From: Acidobacteriota bacterium
GTDB lineage: Bacteria; Acidobacteriota; Terriglobia; Bryobacterales; Bryobacteraceae
Assembly (NCBI GenBank): GCA_025352795.1
Contig: JANXSF010000003.1
Span: 42,852-106,851 of the forward strand
Direction: 5' to 3'
Length of the DNA: 64,000 bases
Numbering within the stretch: the stretch's first letter is position 1; each line of letters begins with the position of its first letter. A program made the position numbers and the translations under genes. A model generated the notes under the pieces. The model worked only from the letters and a program-made list of their open reading frames with translations. It was not told where the DNA came from and searched no databases. Positions 35,654-45,569 of this stretch are shown here, one piece after another.

Positions 35654-36023
35654 TTAGTTTTGCCTCCGTTTGTAATCCTGCTCGGCGTCGAGCAAGCGTT
35701 TGTGGATGCGTTCAATTTCAGTCTGTGGCGTGGCAATGCCCTTCTTTGATTTCTTCTGAAACGCATGCAACATATAAATCGCTTCCTGAAACCGCACCGT
35801 GTAAACGGTCCGGTATGTCCCCGCCGCTGATCCGGTCACAATCTCAAGGATGGAGCGGCCACCAAAGCCTTTCAGCGCTTTGACAGATGGGTACTCAACG
35901 CCGCGCTGCGCCGCGTAAAGCGCCTGTCCAATCTCGCGTTGAACGTCCCGAGGAAAGGTTCAAATCCTTTCTGGATGATCCAACCCAGTGAACCGCTTTT
36001 AACACTCTTGGATCAAGGCCCAT
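35654..36023 (-). pseudogene. Gp49-like/HigB-type toxin, frameshifted in the N-terminal part
   Basis: From ATG 36023 the first frame reads MGLDPRVLKAVHWVGSSRKD. After a shift near 35955 the protein continues FPRDVQREIGQALYAAQRGV, EYPSVKALKGFGGRSILEIV and YRTVYTVRFQEAIYMLHAFQ, and ends KKSKKGIATPQTEIERIHKR with a short tail. The second part is the RelE-fold toxin core (the YRTVYTV and YMLHAFQKKSKK motifs) which cuts mRNA on the ribosome. One extra base, or two lost ones, separate the parts, so the toxin is inactive unless the shift is a sequence error. Confidence 0.75.
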
Positions 36024-36159
36024 AATACAACTATACCAATATATGTATAGTAATTACCAACTTTAGCGCGGCCGGCGTCGATCTACGGCTCTTGGTGATG
36101 CGCTTTTCCTTTGATTGCGGGTTGCGTGTGAATGCAACTAAGGTCAGCGAAGATTAAGA
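36024..36159. promoter_or_regulatory. Upstream region of the toxin-antitoxin pair
   Basis: The AT-rich stretch at about 36028-36055 contains TATACCAATATATGTATAG, an imperfect palindrome immediately before the toxin start on the minus strand. This is where an autoregulated toxin-antitoxin promoter and operator would be. The site assignment is inferred. Confidence 0.4.
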
Positions 36160-38927
36160 CTAGAAGCTGAATTTCACTTGTAAATCCAATCGACGATTGC
36201 CAGCAGCACCGCCTCCTGTTCCGCTGGACAATGCTGTGGATCGTCCGAATAACAGCGAGCTTAAATTGCCCACCGGCGTACCATAGTTGGGATGATTCAG
36301 CGCATTGCGCGCGGCCAGCGTAAAGGTGATTTGCTTGGGATCTGCTGATACCTTTTTACCAGCCACGTTGTCATTGCTCTTACCCAAAGTGAATGTCTTA
36401 CTCACTCGTAGATTGGCGGCAACTAAGTTGGGGCCCTGTCCGAAATTTCTCGGTATCACGTTTTGAACACTCTTCGTCGCAGTAACAAGCCCGAAATCAC
36501 CCTGGCGGATACTTACATGCCCCTGAGAGGGAACGAAGGGTGGTCGGTCTGTAAACAGAGAATCGCCATTAAGATCTTGGCCCAAGGTGATGTTGTAAGG
36601 ACGCCCAGAGGTGGCTGTAAAGAAGGGGCTGATGCGGAATCCCCAACGGGTAGCTATGGCTGCTGTAAGTTGCACTCGATGCCTGATATCAAATGCTGCG
36701 CGCCCGGTTTCCGCAGTCAGATCGTATTGGTCTGCCGGAAATGTTCCAGCACCATCGGTGTTACTGATGGCTTTACTCAAGGCATAAAAGCCGGTGAAGC
36801 TAAGCTTGGCATTTACTTTGGCGTTGATGTTCGTTATCAGTTGCCTTTGCCGGTAAACTCCACTCGATTCGTATAAGTAGATATTGTTGACGCCACCAAA
36901 GGGATGCAGGCCACTTACTGGTAGCGGCGCATTAATATTGCGCGAGCGCAAGGCATGGGTGCCCCGTGCATAAATAAAGTTAGTGGCAATGGTAACCCCT
37001 TTTGCTAACTGACGCTCCACTCCGAATGCTGTTTGGATCATCATTGGGGCGCGCAACCCGGATTCAATTCGTCGAATGGCTTGGGGTTGCTGAGACCCGG
37101 TCAGACTGGCAATGGACGGAGCTGATGGATAAAAGTTGGGAAATGGCACCAGAAACTGTTGTTGCCGAATGCCATCTAAACGCAATGCTTCCAGGCTTAG
37201 ACTTTCATTGAGACGATCGTAGAAAATACCTAATCCACCACGAATCACTAAGGCAGACCCTTTGCCTTTTGCACCGCCCAGGGCCCAGGCGAACCCCAGC
37301 CGAGGACTAACATTTCTCCAATCGTTGACGTTAGTCTGCCATTCATATCGTAGGCCGGCGTTGAGGGTGAAGTTTGTCCGCACCCTCCAATCGTCCTGAA
37401 CGAACAGACCTAAATCTGTTTGATGGATGGACGCCACGGGATTGCCCGCCGATACGGAATATTGACTGGCCCCACCGCCCGATGCGCGGATTGCCGCAGA
37501 CGAAAGTCCCTGCTGCAAGCCAAGCAACGTGGACCGATAGTTGGCTAAGGAAGTGAATGTAAATGTTCCAGGATAGTTTTGCGTTGTCTGGTCAGTTACA
37601 AAAGCGCTTCGCACTAATCCACCCCAACGAGTTACATGGTTGCCTGTAACCAAGGACGTAAAGTTTTGCAATTCATAGCGGTCCTGATTCGTATATGAGG
37701 AAAGAAATCCTGCTCCTCCGCTGGTGAACGCATCTAGAACGGAAATGGATTGCGTGGCATTTTCCCCATTCTGTCTGCTTCGTTGACGGCGGTAGCGGAA
37801 CCTGGTTTCATTGATCGTGCGCGCATTCAAAACGCCTGTTTCAATCAGTTGCAATGTTTCTTCGGTATCGCGCACTTGCGATGCTCGTGAGGCTAATGAA
37901 AATCCTCCTACGCCTTGCGCATCCCGACCATCGCGATTCTCTCCAAAGCGTGCGGCCAGTGTGTGGTTGGCAGACAAGCGGTGGTCCAGCTTAAAGTTGG
38001 ATTCAACACCAGTTACTGGAGCCACAATCGCTGCGGCTAGCGGAGTAACCTCAAGATTATTATTCAGTGTTAGGGCGTTGATGAATGAGTTCTCACTTAC
38101 ATCCCGACGTTCAAAATCCCAAACAAAGGAAGTGTTTTTGCGGATGGGTCCAGTAACTTCACCCTCCCATTGCCTACGTTGATAAGGCGGTTCTACAGCA
38201 ACAAATGGATTGCGCGAGTTCATAAACGCATTGCTGAAATGGAACTGCATTTCGCCATGAAATTCGTCGGCACCTGGCTTAGTAAAAATCTCTATCCGGC
38301 CTTGGCCAGGGCGGTCAAACCCTTCCGCAAATGGATTGGCATTAATGCGCACTTCGCGAATGGATTGCTTAGGCGGAATACGGCTACCAGTGAATCCATC
38401 AATGAATATTTGGCCGCCGTTGGGACCCATAGCAGGCCCGGCCAACGCCTGCAAATCTGCGGCAAGGTCTGCCCGGTCGTCAGATAGTGCATCCAGATCT
38501 TTGCCACGCAACACCAAGGCTCCGGCATTCCCTTCGGCGTTCAGGTCAAGGCTCTTATTCGTATCGTTGACCTCAACTCGTTCGGTTTCCACGCGCAAAG
38601 TAAGTTGCACATCCAGCGTCTGCGCGGCACCAATGGCCTGTTCCAATGTGGTTCCTTCGTAAAGAGCAAATCCTTTGGCCAGCGCTCTGATCATATAGGT
38701 TGCAATGGGCAGATTCGGTATTTCGTATCGACCCTGGTCATTTGTTTGGGACGCTCTAACCACGGTTTTCCTTGCAAAACGGTCACAATTGCTTTGGGAA
38801 CAGAGCTGCCTGAAGGATCGGTGATTTGCCCTCGCAACGTGAACCCCACTTGCGCTGGAAGTGGTTGGTAACAGACCAATACAAGCAGGGCAAAGCAAAT
38901 ATTGCGGAGGAATGAAAGGGGGTTCAT
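36160..38927 (-). pseudogene. TonB-dependent-receptor-like protein with regulatory-like domain, one frameshift near 38770
   Basis: From ATG 38927 the first frame gives a signal peptide (MNPLSFLRNICFALLVLVCY) and a carboxypeptidase-regulatory-like domain, VGFTLRGQITDPSGSSVPKA. After loss of one A in a GGAAAACC run it continues in the next frame: TVVRASQTNDQGRYEIPNLP, a plug-like region ending NGGQIFIDGFTGSRIPPKQS, and a long beta-barrel to LQVKFSF, whose final phenylalanine is typical of outer-membrane barrels. About 920 residues in all. Such receptors take up or bind large nutrients. A homopolymer indel may be a sequencing error. The next gene upstream is a secreted glycosidase-like protein, a plausible partner. 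Confidence 0.75.
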
Positions 38928-38982
38928 ACTTTCATTCTGAAACTGGATTCTGAAAAAGCGCTGAAGAGTTGCGATTTAAAAC

Positions 38983-41343
38983 TTATCGCCGCATCAGCCA
39001 CACCTCAGCCACTTGGCACCCTCGTCCAGACCCACCGCCACCGGGCTCCCTGGTGAAACTCAACTCCAATACTCCACCTGCCGTTGCTTCCATTGGAATT
39101 TCAAATTCCACGGGTTTGAATTCCTTGGCGATGTAAGTGTGAATTTCGTACTTACTATTGGCCACCAGACGTATTTTTACTTTGGGCATGTCGCCACCGT
39201 AGGTCACTTTGATTTTGTAAGTAGCCTGCGGATCAAGGTCGGTGTATCGCATACGAAGCGGTGCATCGTAAAACGTATCGGCAGTATCCCAGAGTGAGCG
39301 ACGACCTTGCGGAACTACCCCCAATCCGCTGATGACGAACTGCGGTTCCGTAGTGGGCATCAGGCCATCGGGATTGTGGTTGGACGATCCGGCAAAGGCC
39401 GATTGGCTGTGACTTGGGTCTTTCTCAAACCCTGGTTCAAGAATCAAATGCGGTTGTCGGGACAAGTTACCAAGATCATCGTAGAAGCCACCAGGTCCGG
39501 GATTTTCGTATTCCACCAGAGCCCTGATTTGCGCTTGCCGTTCCCGTTCACCAGTGAGGTTGCGGATGGCCGCGAAACGATCTTTCATCCAAATAATATT
39601 GTTCAACGGAAAATCTACCGTGTTCAAACTGGCACCGCGATTGACGGCGATGGCACCATAGCGTTCCACGTGAAGCTGCATGCGAACGCTTTGATACAAC
39701 GCTTCTGCCAGTTCAAACACACGGGCGCGAAGAGTACCTGACGTCCGTTCCAACACGCTGCGTTCCAGAATGCGTTCGGCCTCCTTCATGGCCACCAAAG
39801 CATTTAATTGCGGGGCTTCGCGCAGACGGGCAGTGGCTTGTTCTTCCAGACTGCTTTCGTAGAGCAAGCGACTGCGCGTGTAGGCATCGTAGTAAGCCCG
39901 ATAGAGCGCCTGCTGGAATCGCCAATTTAGTTTTTGTTGGGGTGTGGATTCCCATTCCATCTGTTGAAATTGCGCTAGCGTGACGCCCACGTTGGCGTTG
40001 GTTAGCAGCGGACCTCGCCAATTATTTTCCAGGCTGAGCAGGCCTTGGGCAAAACCGTCAGTTAAGTTTGAGCCAATAAAATAGCGGCTGTAATCGCGTA
40101 ATAGATCAATGATATTCTGTTTGTTGTCCCAACCCAAGCCACTCCAGACAAACTTATTCACGTCGTCATTACAACCTTCTGAGTAAGTCAGAAATCCGAT
40201 AGTGTACTGGTTGAATGCGCGGAAAATAATGGCCTGATCCACTGGCCTGGGGTTGATTGGTTCGCGCCCTAGTGTGGAGGCAAACGCCAGATCCCAATTG
40301 GGGACCAGGTATTGTGACTGACGGCTGTGAGTAATGTCCGGGTAAGTGCGAATGGGGTAGCGGGCGGGGACCATATTACGGAACTCAGCCAAGGTCATGT
40401 GCATTTGCGGACCATGTACCAAACCGTCCAACCATATGGGTTGCTTGTTGAGAATCGCATAAAATTGATCGCGCCAGTCTTTGTCGAAACCTTGCGGGGC
40501 CATCCACATTTGCAATTTCTGATGAAAGCGACGGAGCGAAGTCTTCTGCTTCCCCAACAGGTTCATCAAGTGGCGTGGTTCAGTATGGCCAGGGTCGCCA
40601 CCGGGGACGAATAGAGCGTCCAGATAAGGCAACTTACTCACCACATCGGCCCATTCTTTGAGGGCAAAAGCAACTGTGGCTGGGTCGCCGTAGTCTTTAT
40701 CCAAGGCTGGGTACCAAGCCCACACATCCATCCCGTACTCATGGCCCAAGCGCGACATTTCTATCATCATGGCGAGCTTGTCTTTGGGGAAATGTGGACT
40801 ATCGTCATCGTCATCGGACCGCGGCGGAATCAGTTCAATGGCATTGGTTCCAAAGATGGCCAGGTCGCGAATGTACTGTTCCCACATGGCTACATTCCAG
40901 GCATCGTAAGAATTAGTTTTAGGACGATAGCCCAGTTGATGACCGCGTAGTTTAGTTTGTGGGGCAGTGGTTATGTTAATAGCCGCAGGCAGTTCCACAT
41001 GCTGTCGCGATAAGTCTAACTTGCGGAGTAAGTAGCCTGCGCCATAGAGTGCACCACGACCATCGCTGGAATTGATTTCGATACGGCTACCGCTGGTGCT
41101 GATACTGAATCCTTCGGCAGGGCCTGTGCGTTGTCCAAAAACGATGGAGGTTGCCGACGCTGGACCGATGGCCAGGCGCACCTGAGATCGCTTTTCAATT
41201 TCCTCAATCAGCACGGTGGCCGCCTTGCTTTCCAGGGCGGAAGGCTGCGAGGGAAGAACGACGATAGCCTTTGACAGATCCATAGCTTGGGCCAAGGGAA
41301 TGGCGAGGATCAGAGGGAGAAGGCTGCGGAAGAGAGTGACCAT
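38983..41343 (-). CDS. Large secreted glycoside-hydrolase-like protein (hexosaminidase/alpha-glucuronidase-type N-domain)
   Basis: A 786-residue exported protein (signal MVTLFRSLLPLILAIPLAQA). Residues 25-120 look like the small alpha/beta domain found before GH20, GH67 and GH84 barrels (ATVLIEEIEKRSQVRL, DGRGALYGAGYLLRKLDL). The barrel-like middle has RGHQLGYRPKTNSYDAWN, FGTNAIELIPPRSDDDDDSP and DVWAWYPALDKDYGDP. The C-terminal ~100 residues form a beta-sandwich with MRYTDLDPQATYKIKVTYGG, similar to carbohydrate-binding modules. Probably acts on polysaccharides outside the cytoplasm, perhaps with the downstream TonB receptor. Substrate and catalytic residues not assigned. Confidence 0.75.
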   Translation of the reverse strand: MVTLFRSLLPLILAIPLAQAMDLSKAIVVLPSQPSALESKAATVLIEEIEKRSQVRLAIGPASATSIVFGQRTGPAEGFSISTSGSRIEINSSDGRGALYGAGYLLRKLDLSRQHVELPAAINITTAPQTKLRGHQLGYRPKTNSYDAWNVAMWEQYIRDLAIFGTNAIELIPPRSDDDDDSPHFPKDKLAMMIEMSRLGHEYGMDVWAWYPALDKDYGDPATVAFALKEWADVVSKLPYLDALFVPGGDPGHTEPRHLMNLLGKQKTSLRRFHQKLQMWMAPQGFDKDWRDQFYAILNKQPIWLDGLVHGPQMHMTLAEFRNMVPARYPIRTYPDITHSRQSQYLVPNWDLAFASTLGREPINPRPVDQAIIFRAFNQYTIGFLTYSEGCNDDVNKFVWSGLGWDNKQNIIDLLRDYSRYFIGSNLTDGFAQGLLSLENNWRGPLLTNANVGVTLAQFQQMEWESTPQQKLNWRFQQALYRAYYDAYTRSRLLYESSLEEQATARLREAPQLNALVAMKEAERILERSVLERTSGTLRARVFELAEALYQSVRMQLHVERYGAIAVNRGASLNTVDFPLNNIIWMKDRFAAIRNLTGERERQAQIRALVEYENPGPGGFYDDLGNLSRQPHLILEPGFEKDPSHSQSAFAGSSNHNPDGLMPTTEPQFVISGLGVVPQGRRSLWDTADTFYDAPLRMRYTDLDPQATYKIKVTYGGDMPKVKIRLVANSKYEIHTYIAKEFKPVEFEIPMEATAGGVLELSFTREPGGGGSGRGCQVAEVWLMRR

Positions 41344-41381
41344 TGCTGTGGAGCGATTGTATCAGAGCCATTCAAACGCTG

Positions 41382-41590
41382 CCCAATGCCACTTAGTTTT
41401 CTGCAATCGGACAGCTTCAAGTGTTAGTGAAGTGTATCAGGCCTTTGAAGAACCGCTCCCTTGCGGTCACGGCTCCGTAGAATCAGTATGCTACCGAGCC
41501 GTAACCGCAAGGGAGCGGTCTTTTAACCACAGGTTATCCCACCAAAGGTTGGGGATTCTACAGGGATGCGGAAAACTAAGTGGCATTGGG
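41382..41590. repeat. 209 bp MITE with perfect 20 bp inverted ends and internal REPIN-like hairpin
   Basis: CCCAATGCCACTTAGTTTTC at 41382-41401 is matched exactly in reverse by GAAAACTAAGTGGCATTGGG at 41571-41590. Inside, 41452-41519 forms a long hairpin with arms ACCGCTCCCTTGCGGTCACG and CGTAACCGCAAGGGAGCGGT (near perfect). A decayed extra end (GTGAAAACTATATGGCATTGG) lies at about 41716. The same element occurs in reverse at 46735-46935, and a fragment lies at 52036. Confidence 0.85.
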
Positions 41591-41803
41591 CCGAATGCCT
41601 GCCCCACCAACCTCCAGTTGCAGGAAGGTGCTTTTGGGGTCAGGCGATTCCTCCTGCCAAGTCCGGTAGCGGACTTTCTTCACACCTTCGAGTGCCTGGG
41701 AACCTTCTGAAATTGTGAAAACTATATGGCATTGGTCGATTCCCCCAGCCTTCCTCATCCCCTTAAATACTGAGAAATCACAGGGTCGTATAAAGTAGTT
41801 ACA

Positions 41804-42874
41804 GTGCCCGCACCAATCACTGCCCGAACCGTTGCATTTGACGTCCTCCTGCGCACTCACTCCGGAGCTTGGGCCGATGAAGTGCTCCGCCCACTGGCCG
41901 TCGGCCTGCACACCAAAGATGCCGGCCTTGCCCATCAGCTTGTATTCGGGTGCCTGCGCTTCCAAGCTCAGCTCGATTTTCTAATCACCCACTTTGCCGG
42001 TAAAGCCATCAAGCTTGATCCCGAAGTCCGCATTGCCCTGCGCCTTGGCATCTTCCAACTGCGCTACCTGGACCGCATCCCCAACCACGCCGCCGTTGCC
42101 GAAACTGTTGAACTGGTGAAGCGGGCTCGCAAGCGTTCCGCCACTGGCCTGGTCAATGCCGTCCTGCGCAAAGTCACCCGCCACCCAATCCCCTTCCCTG
42201 ATCGCCCAACCCAGCTTTCCATTCCCGCCTGGCTACTGGATTCGTGGACCCAGCAACACGGTGGCGACAAGGCCGAATCCATCGCCCGAACTTTTCTGAT
42301 TCAGCCCGAAGCTCACTTTCAAGGCGATCGGCAAATGGACATCGGCGCGCAGTCCATTATTCCCCTGCTGGATCTTCAACCAGGAATGAAAATGCTGGAT
42401 CTGTGCGCCGCCCCCGGCAACAAGACATTGCAGGCGCTGGCAACCGGGGCCGACGTGGTGGCGTGCGACCGCTATCTGCATCGGCTGAAGCAGGTGGATT
42501 GCCCCAAACGTGTTGTGCTGGATGCCACACTGGCGCTCCCATTTCACACTCGGTTCGACCGCATCCTGGTTGACGCTCCTTGTTCTGGAACTGGCACCCT
42601 GGGCCGCAATCCGGAAATCAAATGGCGTCTGAAGCCTGCTGATATCGACGATTTAGCCCAGCGTCAACAGAAGATCCTAACCAATGCCTTGGCCCTGTTG
42701 AAACCGGGAGGTCGATTGGTTTACGCCACCTGTTCCCTGCAAGCCCAGGAGAACGAAGCCGTAGTGGATGCCGTCGTTGCCGGAGTGGTTCCCCGGCGCA
42801 CAGAGCAAAGTTTTTACAGAATACCTGGGCTGGCCGAAGGCGATGGATTCTACGCAGCCGTGATAACATCGTAG
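41804..42874 (+). CDS. rsmB: 16S rRNA m5C967 methyltransferase-like (RsmB family)
   Basis: A 356-residue protein with a GTG start. The N-terminal NusB-like RNA-binding domain (ITARTVAFDVLLRTHSGAWA...HQLVFGCLRFQAQLDFLI) is followed by the SAM-dependent catalytic domain: MLDLCAAPGNKTLQALATG (motif I), DRILVDAPCSGTGTLGRNPE with the conserved cysteine, and RLVYATCSLQAQENEAVVD with the catalytic cysteine. It methylates a cytosine in small-subunit rRNA. It is somewhat shorter than E. coli RsmB (about 430 aa). First gene of a conserved-looking operon; rpe follows after 11 bp. Confidence 0.9.
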   Translation: MPAPITARTVAFDVLLRTHSGAWADEVLRPLAVGLHTKDAGLAHQLVFGCLRFQAQLDFLITHFAGKAIKLDPEVRIALRLGIFQLRYLDRIPNHAAVAETVELVKRARKRSATGLVNAVLRKVTRHPIPFPDRPTQLSIPAWLLDSWTQQHGGDKAESIARTFLIQPEAHFQGDRQMDIGAQSIIPLLDLQPGMKMLDLCAAPGNKTLQALATGADVVACDRYLHRLKQVDCPKRVVLDATLALPFHTRFDRILVDAPCSGTGTLGRNPEIKWRLKPADIDDLAQRQQKILTNALALLKPGGRLVYATCSLQAQENEAVVDAVVAGVVPRRTEQSFYRIPGLAEGDGFYAAVITS

Positions 42875-42885
42875 CTAGCATAATA

Positions 42886-43560
42886 ATGTTGGAAATACTG
42901 CCTTCGATCCTCTCAGCGGACTTCGCCCGGCTGGGTGAAGACATTCATCGTGTGGAAGCAGCAGGCATTCGCATGCTCCACGTGGATGTGATGGATGGGC
43001 ATTTTGTGCCGAACATTACGTTAGGGCCGCCTGTAGTTAAATCTATCCGTAAAATCACCAAGTTAACACTGGACGTCCACTTGATGATTACCGATCCCGA
43101 TCAGTATATTGGGGCGTTTGTGGAAGCGGGCGCGGGTATGATTTCCGTTCATCAGGAAGCCTGCCGTCACCTGGACCGGACCCTGCGTTCCATCCAGGCT
43201 GAAGGTGCGGAGGCAGGAGTGGTTTTGAACCCGGCAACACCGGTTTCTACCTTGGATGAGGTGCTGGATTTTGTGGATTACGTACTTGTGATGAGTGTAA
43301 ACCCTGGGTTCGGTGGGCAGAAATTCATCCCCAGGTCGCTGGACAAAGTGCGACAGTTGGTGAGGCGGCGTCAGGAACGCGGCCTTTCGTTTGCTATAGA
43401 AATTGATGGTGGCGCTGGGCCAGCCAACATCGGCGACATTGCCAGAGCGGGTGTCGACCTGGTAGTTGCAGGCTCTAGCGTATTTGGAACCGCCGATCCG
43501 GCGCAGGCTGTGCGAGATTTAACCATGACTGCGCGCGATGCGGTATCCTTTCGTGTATAA
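42886..43560 (+). CDS. rpe: Ribulose-phosphate 3-epimerase
   Basis: A 224-residue TIM-barrel enzyme that interconverts ribulose 5-phosphate and xylulose 5-phosphate in the pentose phosphate pathway. Visible: the start LEILPSILSADFARLGEDI, the metal and catalytic block MLHVDVMDGHFVPNITLGPP, the loop MSVNPGFGGQKFIPRSLDKV and the phosphate-binding AIEIDGGAGPANIGDIARAG ending in VAGSSVFGT. Full length, all motifs present. It starts 11 bp after rsmB, and bamD follows 36 bp later. Confidence 0.96.
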   Translation: MLEILPSILSADFARLGEDIHRVEAAGIRMLHVDVMDGHFVPNITLGPPVVKSIRKITKLTLDVHLMITDPDQYIGAFVEAGAGMISVHQEACRHLDRTLRSIQAEGAEAGVVLNPATPVSTLDEVLDFVDYVLVMSVNPGFGGQKFIPRSLDKVRQLVRRRQERGLSFAIEIDGGAGPANIGDIARAGVDLVVAGSSVFGTADPAQAVRDLTMTARDAVSFRV

Positions 43561-43596
43561 ATCAAATATTACTAGAAGTTGAGGCACTGGAAAAGC

Positions 43597-44892
43597 ATGA
43601 AGTTTCAATCCTTCCGTTCGATTTTTTGCATAGTCATTGCGGCCGCCGCCATGCTCGCCACCGGCGGGTGCGTGCGCCATAAATACGAAAATCCTATTGG
43701 TAAAGATACCAAACAGCCAGATAAAGTGCTGTTCGATAAAGCGGTTGGCGATATTGAACGTGGCCGCTATGAAGTTGCCCGAATCACGTTGCAAACGTTG
43801 ATGAACACTTACGATACCAGCGAATTCATGGCCAAAGCCAAGCTGGCCATTGCCGATAGCTGGTTCCGAGAAGGTGGAACCCACGGCATGGCTCAGGCCG
43901 AAGCGGAATACAAGGATTTCATCCTGTTCTACCCCACCATGGAAGAGGCCGCAGAAGCGCAGGAAAAGGTTTGCACCATCCACGTGAAACAAATGGAAAA
44001 GCCTGATCGCGATGACAAACACGCCTTCAAAGCGGAAGAAGAGTGTCGGCTACTGCTGACCCAATTCCCTAACTCCAAATTCGCTCCGCAAGTGCAGCAA
44101 CTGTTGCGAAATATTCAGGAAGCGCTGGCTGAAAAGGAAATGCGCGTTGGCACTTACTACCATGGCAAAGGCTCGCATCCGGCAGCGGCCAACCGGCTGC
44201 AGGCCATGACCGATCAGTATGTGCTCTATTCCAAGGCTGACGAAGGTCTGTTTATGCTAGGCGATTCCTACGGGAAAATGGGGCCCAAGTTCAAGCAACG
44301 TTCGCTGGATTCCTATGCCAAAATCGTCAAGGATTACCCGCTAAGCCCTTGGACCGATGCAGCTAAGAAAAAACTGACCGCCGCCGAAGCCACCATCCCC
44401 GATGCCGACCCCGTAGCGCTGGCTCGCATGAAGTACGAGCGCGAAAATGCCACCAAAGCCGGTATGACACACAACTTCTGGTCCACCTTTAAGCGCGGAC
44501 CAGACATGATCGCCGCTGCTAAATCTGGAACTCCAGCCATGGCCAGCTTGAAGCCCACCATCCCGGTAAGTGTTCCCAGTGTTGCTGCCGCCATTACCGC
44601 CACTACCGATTTGGGGGCCACCGTATTGCCAGCCACCGGCGGTGTTCTGGATACGAATCCTGATGCCCGTCAGACATTGCCCGGATCGCCAGTCAAACCA
44701 GGTGAACCTGCCACTGCCGTAACCGGTACCGCAGTGGAAGGCGAAAAGAAGCCCGATGCCCTTCCTTCCAACTACGACGGCAAGGGTGCGCTCATCAAAA
44801 AGAAGAAAGAAAAGTCACCGAAAAAAGTAACTGTCAAAACCGATAGCGGTGCAAAAGTGGAAGTAAAGCCCCAGGCTGCTCCTAAACAATGA
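43597..44892 (+). CDS. bamD: BamD-type outer-membrane-assembly lipoprotein
   Basis: A ~431-residue lipoprotein. The start at ATG 43597 gives signal peptide KFQSFRSIFCIVIAAAAMLA with lipobox ATGGC. TPR-type repeats follow (DKAVGDIERGRYEVARITLQ, MAQAEAEYKDFILFYPTMEE, RLLLTQFPNSKFAPQVQQLL, LDSYAKIVKDYPLSPWTDAA), the layout of BamD in the beta-barrel assembly machine. Beyond residue ~270 a long low-complexity alanine/proline/lysine tail is added that most BamD proteins lack. It overlaps the next gene by 4 bp (ATGA). Confidence 0.85.
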   Translation: MKFQSFRSIFCIVIAAAAMLATGGCVRHKYENPIGKDTKQPDKVLFDKAVGDIERGRYEVARITLQTLMNTYDTSEFMAKAKLAIADSWFREGGTHGMAQAEAEYKDFILFYPTMEEAAEAQEKVCTIHVKQMEKPDRDDKHAFKAEEECRLLLTQFPNSKFAPQVQQLLRNIQEALAEKEMRVGTYYHGKGSHPAAANRLQAMTDQYVLYSKADEGLFMLGDSYGKMGPKFKQRSLDSYAKIVKDYPLSPWTDAAKKKLTAAEATIPDADPVALARMKYERENATKAGMTHNFWSTFKRGPDMIAAAKSGTPAMASLKPTIPVSVPSVAAAITATTDLGATVLPATGGVLDTNPDARQTLPGSPVKPGEPATAVTGTAVEGEKKPDALPSNYDGKGALIKKKKEKSPKKVTVKTDSGAKVEVKPQAAPKQ

Positions 44893-45569
44893 GCCGGGTT
44901 CTACTCGCTGACGATAGCCCCCACGCCCAGCGCATGGGTGAACGAATTTTGCGCGAAGAAGGCTTTGAAGTTGCCAGCGTAACCGACGGTCAAACCGCAT
45001 TAATTCGCATTCGCGACGTGGATCCCGACCTGATTTTGCTCGATGCCTTTCTGCCGCAGCGTTCAGGATTCGATATTTGCCGGGAAATTAAGGACACCCA
45101 GTCTCTTAAATTTACCTCTGTAGTATTAACTTACGGCCTGACTGAAGTGATTGACCAGAAGCAAGTTACCCAATCTGGGGCCGATGCCATTCTGCAAAAA
45201 CCCTTCGAATCCGGGGCCCTTCTGGAAATGATCCGGCCGTTAGTGGAAAAAGCCCAACGTCGCCGCAAAGATCCTGTGGGAGTGGACGCAGTGGAGCCGA
45301 AGCGATCCCTGATTCCAGTGGAAGTCAAACCCACTACGCCTGTCGTAAAAACAGCCCCAGAACCGGTAGCGTTTCCGATTCTACAAGCTACCGCCCCCAT
45401 TAAAGTTACTCCGGAAATCGCCAATCTGGAAACCGACGAGCCGGTCAGCCTGGGTTCGTTTGACCAGGAGCGCGTGCGGGCGGCTGTCACCCTGGCCCTC
45501 GATGCGGCAATGCCTCAATTGATTGATGAACTTACCGCTAAAGTTCTTTTAGCACTCAAGGAATACTGA
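44889..45569 (+). CDS. Receiver-domain protein with C-terminal extension
   Basis: A 226-residue protein. Residues 1-115 are a response-regulator receiver: acidic pair in VLLADDSPHAQRMGERIL, phosphoacceptor in DLILLDAFLPQRSGFDICRE, and the lysine in DAILQKPFESGALLEMI. Instead of a DNA-binding domain it has a proline/threonine-rich linker and a C-terminal helix, RVRAAVTLALDAAMPQLIDE, resembling the end of proteins in acidobacterial bamD clusters. No kinase gene is nearby. Coupled to bamD by a 4 bp overlap and immediately adjacent to yajQ. Confidence 0.83.
   Translation: MSRVLLADDSPHAQRMGERILREEGFEVASVTDGQTALIRIRDVDPDLILLDAFLPQRSGFDICREIKDTQSLKFTSVVLTYGLTEVIDQKQVTQSGADAILQKPFESGALLEMIRPLVEKAQRRRKDPVGVDAVEPKRSLIPVEVKPTTPVVKTAPEPVAFPILQATAPIKVTPEIANLETDEPVSLGSFDQERVRAAVTLALDAAMPQLIDELTAKVLLALKEY

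Larger units (their letters stand above)
35096..36153. mobile_element. Toxin-antitoxin insertion flanked by 17 bp direct repeats
   Basis: ACTAAGGTCAGCGAAGA occurs at 35096-35112, as the last codons of the chlorite-dismutase-like gene, and again at 36137-36153. Both copies are followed by a TAG or TAA within two codons. The 1.04 kb between them holds a toxin-antitoxin pair and little else. The layout fits integration at the 3' end of the gene with restoration of its end, as site-specific elements do, but no integrase is present. Confidence 0.55.

Noticed and set aside
35955..35985. tRNA-like T-arm (GGTTCAAATCC)
   Set aside because: No acceptor stem, anticodon arm or CCA region fits around it; the segment lies in the toxin gene's broken N-terminus.
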